From Bacteroidales bacterium UBA6267 (GTDB lineage Bacteria; Bacteroidota; Bacteroidia; Bacteroidales; UBA1556), in the NCBI GenBank assembly GCA_002440745.1, contig DJVB01000021.1, positions 1 to 64,000 on the forward strand: 64,000 nucleotides of DNA, written 5' to 3'. The position numbers and the translations under genes were made by a program. How positions within the stretch are numbered: the first letter of the stretch is position 1; every line of letters starts with the position of its first letter. This document shows positions 60,537 to 64,000 of the stretch, in pieces. The notes under the pieces are model-generated. The model saw nothing but the letters and a program-made list of their open reading frames with translations, searched no databases and had not been told where the DNA came from.

Positions 60537-63395
60537 ATGGAGGTAGAGACATCAAATATTTTTGAATATGGTGTTTTGGAGATTGAAGGAGCGCGCGTTC
60601 ATAATCTTCAAAATGTGAACTTAAAAATTCCACGAAATAAACTTGTGGTTATTACTGGCATCAGTGGAAGTGGAAAGTCATCATTGGCTTTCGATACGAT
60701 TTACGCTGAAGGGCAACGGCGCTATATGGAAACATTTTCTGCTTATGCAAGGCAGTTTATTGGTTCGATGGAGCGACCGGATGTAGATAAAATTTCGGGT
60801 TTAAGCCCTGTAATTAGCATTGAACAAAAAACTACTTCCAAAAACCCTCGATCTACCGTCGGCACTGTTACCGAAATATATGATTTTTTGCGTCTTTTAT
60901 TTGCACGGGCTTCAGATGCATATTCCTTTAATACCGGAAAAAAGATGGTTCAATATTCAGATAGTCAGATTATTGAATTGATTCAGCAAGACTTTTTTGG
61001 AAAAAATCTGAATATTTTAGCTCCTTTGGTTACAGCCCGTAAAGGGCACTATCGTGAGCTTTTTGAGCAATTACGAAATCAAGGTTATTTGCGCGTTAGG
61101 GTTGATGGCGAAATTCAAGAGTTGGTTTTTGGGATGCGGGTAGATAGATATAAAGTGCATGATATTGAGGCTGTTGTGGATCGCATTACCATTAACGAAA
61201 AATCTGTTGAACGATTGACTAAATCGGTCAATACTGCCATGAATTTGGGAAAAGGTGTTGTACTCGTAAATCAAGACGAAACGGATATTTCTCGATATTT
61301 TAGCCGTAATCTAATGTGTGTCGATACGGGCATTTCGTATCCTCAACCGGAGCCGAACTCTTTCTCCTTCAACTCTCCTTATGGTGCCTGTCCTAAATGT
61401 AGCGGTCTCGGTGAAATCACTCAGGTCGATGTGGATAAGGTAATTCCTGATCAACGTCAGTCCATTGCTCAAGGAGGAATAGTGCCTATTGGAGCAAGAC
61501 GTAATGCATACATATTTAGGCAGTTAGAAGGCATTGCAAAGAATCATGGTTTCACCCTTGATACTCCCATTGCTGAGCTTTCGGAAGATATCATTGATAT
61601 GCTTCTTTACGGTACAAGTGAAATGGTTCAGCTTAAAAATGAAATTACCGGTGTGATTGATACCTTTCAATTAGATTTTCCTGGTGTTATCAATTTTATC
61701 ATGGATCAGGATGATGAATTTGCTACAAAGAATATTAAAAACTGGGTTGGCCAGTTTACTAACAAAACGGTTTGTCCTCATTGTCAGGGAGCAAGATTGA
61801 AAAAGGAGAGTCTTCATTTCAAGATTGATGGAAAAACAATAGCCGATTTGGCTAATATGGATTTAAAAGAGCTTTGGAATTGGCTTCAGCATATCGAAGA
61901 TAGACTTGAACCCCGACAACTGACTATTGCTAAAGAGATTTTGCGTGAGATTAAAAAGCGTCTTGGTTTTTTGCTTGATGTTGGAATTGAATATCTCAAT
62001 CTCAATCGTCCGGCACGTACACTTTCAGGCGGAGAATCGCAACGAATCCGGCTTGCTACACAGATTGGCTCTAAGTTAGTTGGTGTTCTTTATATTCTCG
62101 ATGAACCTTCAATTGGGCTTCATCAGCGTGATAATCAACGACTTATTCAGGCTTTAAAGGAATTGCGTGATTTAGGCAACACGGTGATTGTGGTGGAACA
62201 TGATGAAGATATGATTCGGGCGGCTGACTATATCGTGGATATTGGACCTGGAGCAGGAAAACATGGTGGAAAAATCGTTGCGCAAGGTTCTTTATCAGAA
62301 ATACTTCAATCTAACTCATTAACATCTTGTTATTTAAATGGAAAAAAATCAATCGGAATTCCAAGTCGGGTAAATCGAGGTTCAGGAGATTCCTTGAAAC
62401 TTTTTGGAGCCTGTGGAAATAATCTTCGAAATGTGGATTTGGAAATACCGCTTGGAAAAATGGTTTGTGTAACTGGTGTTTCCGGTTCAGGAAAATCAAC
62501 TCTGATAAACGAAACTCTGTATCCCATTTTAAGTCAGTATTTTTACAGGTCGGAGAAAAAGCCGCTATGTTATTCCGAAATCATCGGTGTTGAGAATATC
62601 GACAAAGTTATTGACGTGGACCAATCGCCAATTGGCCGCACACCTCGATCAAATCCTGCAACCTACACAGGTTTGTTTGCTCCAATTCGCGATTTGTTTG
62701 CCAGTTTGACCGAATCACAAATTCGTGGGTATAAACCCGGAAGATTTTCTTTTAACGTAAAAGGTGGGCGTTGTGAAGTTTGCAAAGGTGCAGGTCTGAG
62801 AATTATCGAAATGAATTTTCTTCCGGATGTTTATGTTCATTGCGACGAATGCCAAGGGAAAAGATATAATCGTGAAACTCTTGAGGTTCGATATCGGGGA
62901 AAATCCATTAATGATGTTTTGGATTTGACAGTAAATCAAGCGGTTGATTTTTTTGAAAATATCCCACATATACTTATCAAAGTTCAAGCCTTGCAAGATG
63001 TTGGATTGGGTTATATAACCTTAGGCCAGCCTTCTACAACACTTTCCGGAGGGGAAGCGCAACGGGTGAAACTCGCTACCGAGCTTAGTAAACGTGATTC
63101 AGGGAAAACGCTTTACATTTTAGATGAACCAACTACTGGGCTGCATTTTGAAGATGTGAAAGTGCTAATGGGTGTTCTCGAAAAATTGGTGAAGCGTGGT
63201 AATACTGTGCTGATAATTGAACATAATTTGGACGTGATTTGTTATTCCGACTACATTATTGATTTAGGACCCGAAGGCGGAAGGGGAGGAGGAATAATTG
63301 TAGATTCTGGTACTCCTTCTGAGTTGGCCCGTAAAGGTAAATCCTATACAGCACAATTTGTTAAGCAACGATTTTTGGAACTAAAAAGACAATAA
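60537..63395 (+). CDS. uvrA: Excinuclease ABC subunit A
   Basis: About 952 aa from ATG 60537, which lies 1 bp after the upstream TAA; ATGs at 60519 and 60525 are also possible. Damage-recognition ATPase of nucleotide excision repair. Order: Walker A GISGSGKSS (~40), first zinc finger CPKC (~290) with CPHC (~415), ABC signature LSGGESQRIRLATQIGS (~495), second Walker A VSGSGKST (~647), second zinc finger CEVC...CDEC (~750-775), second signature LSGGEAQRVKLATELSK (~835), DEPTTGLH. All intact, size of UvrA1. Confidence 0.97.
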   Translation: MEVETSNIFEYGVLEIEGARVHNLQNVNLKIPRNKLVVITGISGSGKSSLAFDTIYAEGQRRYMETFSAYARQFIGSMERPDVDKISGLSPVISIEQKTTSKNPRSTVGTVTEIYDFLRLLFARASDAYSFNTGKKMVQYSDSQIIELIQQDFFGKNLNILAPLVTARKGHYRELFEQLRNQGYLRVRVDGEIQELVFGMRVDRYKVHDIEAVVDRITINEKSVERLTKSVNTAMNLGKGVVLVNQDETDISRYFSRNLMCVDTGISYPQPEPNSFSFNSPYGACPKCSGLGEITQVDVDKVIPDQRQSIAQGGIVPIGARRNAYIFRQLEGIAKNHGFTLDTPIAELSEDIIDMLLYGTSEMVQLKNEITGVIDTFQLDFPGVINFIMDQDDEFATKNIKNWVGQFTNKTVCPHCQGARLKKESLHFKIDGKTIADLANMDLKELWNWLQHIEDRLEPRQLTIAKEILREIKKRLGFLLDVGIEYLNLNRPARTLSGGESQRIRLATQIGSKLVGVLYILDEPSIGLHQRDNQRLIQALKELRDLGNTVIVVEHDEDMIRAADYIVDIGPGAGKHGGKIVAQGSLSEILQSNSLTSCYLNGKKSIGIPSRVNRGSGDSLKLFGACGNNLRNVDLEIPLGKMVCVTGVSGSGKSTLINETLYPILSQYFYRSEKKPLCYSEIIGVENIDKVIDVDQSPIGRTPRSNPATYTGLFAPIRDLFASLTESQIRGYKPGRFSFNVKGGRCEVCKGAGLRIIEMNFLPDVYVHCDECQGKRYNRETLEVRYRGKSINDVLDLTVNQAVDFFENIPHILIKVQALQDVGLGYITLGQPSTTLSGGEAQRVKLATELSKRDSGKTLYILDEPTTGLHFEDVKVLMGVLEKLVKRGNTVLIIEHNLDVICYSDYIIDLGPEGGRGGGIIVDSGTPSELARKGKSYTAQFVKQRFLELKRQ

Positions 63396-63399
63396 AAAA

Positions 63400-63456
63400 G
63401 GCTATTCAATAAGAGATTCTTAAGATTTTACTCGAAATTAGACTTATTGAACAGCC
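63400..63456. terminator. Long hairpin terminator between uvrA and the 63481 gene
   Basis: GGCTATTCAATAAG (63400-63413) pairs with CTTATTGAACAGCC (63443-63456) with one G-U; 29-nt loop. U-rich on both strands, so bidirectional. Confidence 0.75.
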
Positions 63457-63480
63457 ACATTTTTTGGTGTAAATCAGTTT

Positions 63481-64000
63481 TTATGGAATACTGTAACCCA
63501 ATTCTCGTTCAATTTCCTTGTAAAGTTGAGACGTTAATTCCGGATTTTCTTCGATTATAATACTCTTATTTTTTGGAACAAAAAGCCTAATCTCAACTTG
63601 TTGATTTCGGAATCTATCTTGGCTTGGATAACTGAAAAGTGGCGGCAGATATACTAAACTGTCCTTTGTAACTATTTCATATTCAATATTTCGTATGTTT
63701 TTTGACGCTATTGAAGGTTTTTCACCATGACTTTTTTTGATAATTTCTATTCGGAAAGTACTATCATTTGTAAAGTAGGAGTGGAATGTTGGTGCAGCAT
63801 AGTAAATACTGTCCGTTTTTATCACCATAAAATCACCATCAAACTCATCGTAAATTGTCGCATAATCATCATCTAAATCAGGTAAATTTGTTACAGAAGG
63901 AGATATTCTGAGATGTAATGTTTTCGTTGAGTCGTTTAGATTTAAATCGACTTGGCTTTTCACGGATGTATTGTGTTCAAAATGATTTTTAATTTGGAAA
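63481..64000 (-). CDS. Unknown protein, 5' end outside window
   Basis: The frame stays open to the window edge, so the GTG at 63963 is not necessarily the start. At least 172 residues are visible: hydrophilic, beta-rich, e.g. STKTLHLRISPSVTNLPDLDDDYATIYDEFDGDFMVIKTDSIYY and QQVEIRLFVPKNKSIIIEE. It resembles the C-terminal adhesin-like domain seen after PspC or in DUF4097-type proteins, but I cannot confirm this. Function unknown. Confidence 0.6.
   Translation of the reverse strand, partial: FQIKNHFEHNTSVKSQVDLNLNDSTKTLHLRISPSVTNLPDLDDDYATIYDEFDGDFMVIKTDSIYYAAPTFHSYFTNDSTFRIEIIKKSHGEKPSIASKNIRNIEYEIVTKDSLVYLPPLFSYPSQDRFRNQQVEIRLFVPKNKSIIIEENPELTSQLYKEIERELGYSIP

Noticed and set aside
1..64000. 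CRISPR array, insertion sequence or integrase
   Set aside because: No regularly spaced repeats, transposase motif or terminal inverted repeats were found.

Overview
The window comes from a Bacteroidota (Bacteroidetes) chromosome. The base composition is AT-rich. Many genes are preceded by the Bacteroidota-type promoter (-33 TTG/TTTG, -7 TAnnTTTG) and almost none has a Shine-Dalgarno sequence. Several secreted proteins end in a type IX secretion (T9SS type A) sorting domain, and glutamine synthetase is the GSIII type. LptC, LptE, TonB-receptor-like barrels and T9SS cargo show a Gram-negative envelope. I see no rRNA, tRNA, CRISPR array or insertion sequence.

Layout. 1-3000: a truncated gene for a tandem CUB-domain secreted protein and a barrel-type envelope protein. 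3005-7745: a compact 2-oxo acid dehydrogenase operon (E1 alpha, E1 beta, E2, E3). 7912-11488: a CorC/CNNM-like membrane protein and the periplasmic foldase PpiD/SurA. 11650-15707: a short accessory segment with a ParDE toxin-antitoxin pair and a single-polypeptide type IIG restriction-modification enzyme. 15720-25000: mostly housekeeping genes (HD hydrolase, Hsp20, GH73/LysM hydrolase, nucleoside phosphorylase, universal stress protein, CinA, L28, diacylglycerol kinase, MacB-like permease). 25032-33072: GSIII, then coaX / outer-membrane protein / TPR / lptC, then a metallopeptidase lipoprotein. 33255-37589: two adjacent T9SS cargo proteins with Omp28-like CxxC domains. 37666-41239: PAP2-like protein, sigma-54 and AsnRS. 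41544-44258: DUF502, YjjG-like HAD phosphatase, ArsC-like protein and a membrane protein. 44377-49820: groEL, groES, secG, a TPR protein, lptE and a sigma-54 activator. 49945-52371: an outer-membrane barrel receptor.

The least ordinary part is 52395-59268, six minus-strand genes in one tightly spaced and partly overlapping unit: a PqqD-like small protein, an ATP-grasp ligase, a fold-III PLP decarboxylase homologue, a fusion of a urea-transporter-like membrane domain to an M23 metallopeptidase domain, a TPR/beta-barrel envelope protein and a secreted TPR protein. This looks like a peptide- or amino-acid-tailoring pathway coupled to the cell envelope, and it is my main candidate for an undescribed system. 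The window closes with a lytic transglycosylase, uvrA and a 5'-truncated gene.

Other points of note: a perfect terminator-like hairpin inside lptC, an orphan terminator in the asnS/DUF502 intergenic region that suggests a small RNA, duplicated G-box motifs before GSIII, a palindromic operator on the parDE promoter, and a strong Shine-Dalgarno before hsp20. Start codons were moved inward where the longest frame began inside a recognisable promoter.
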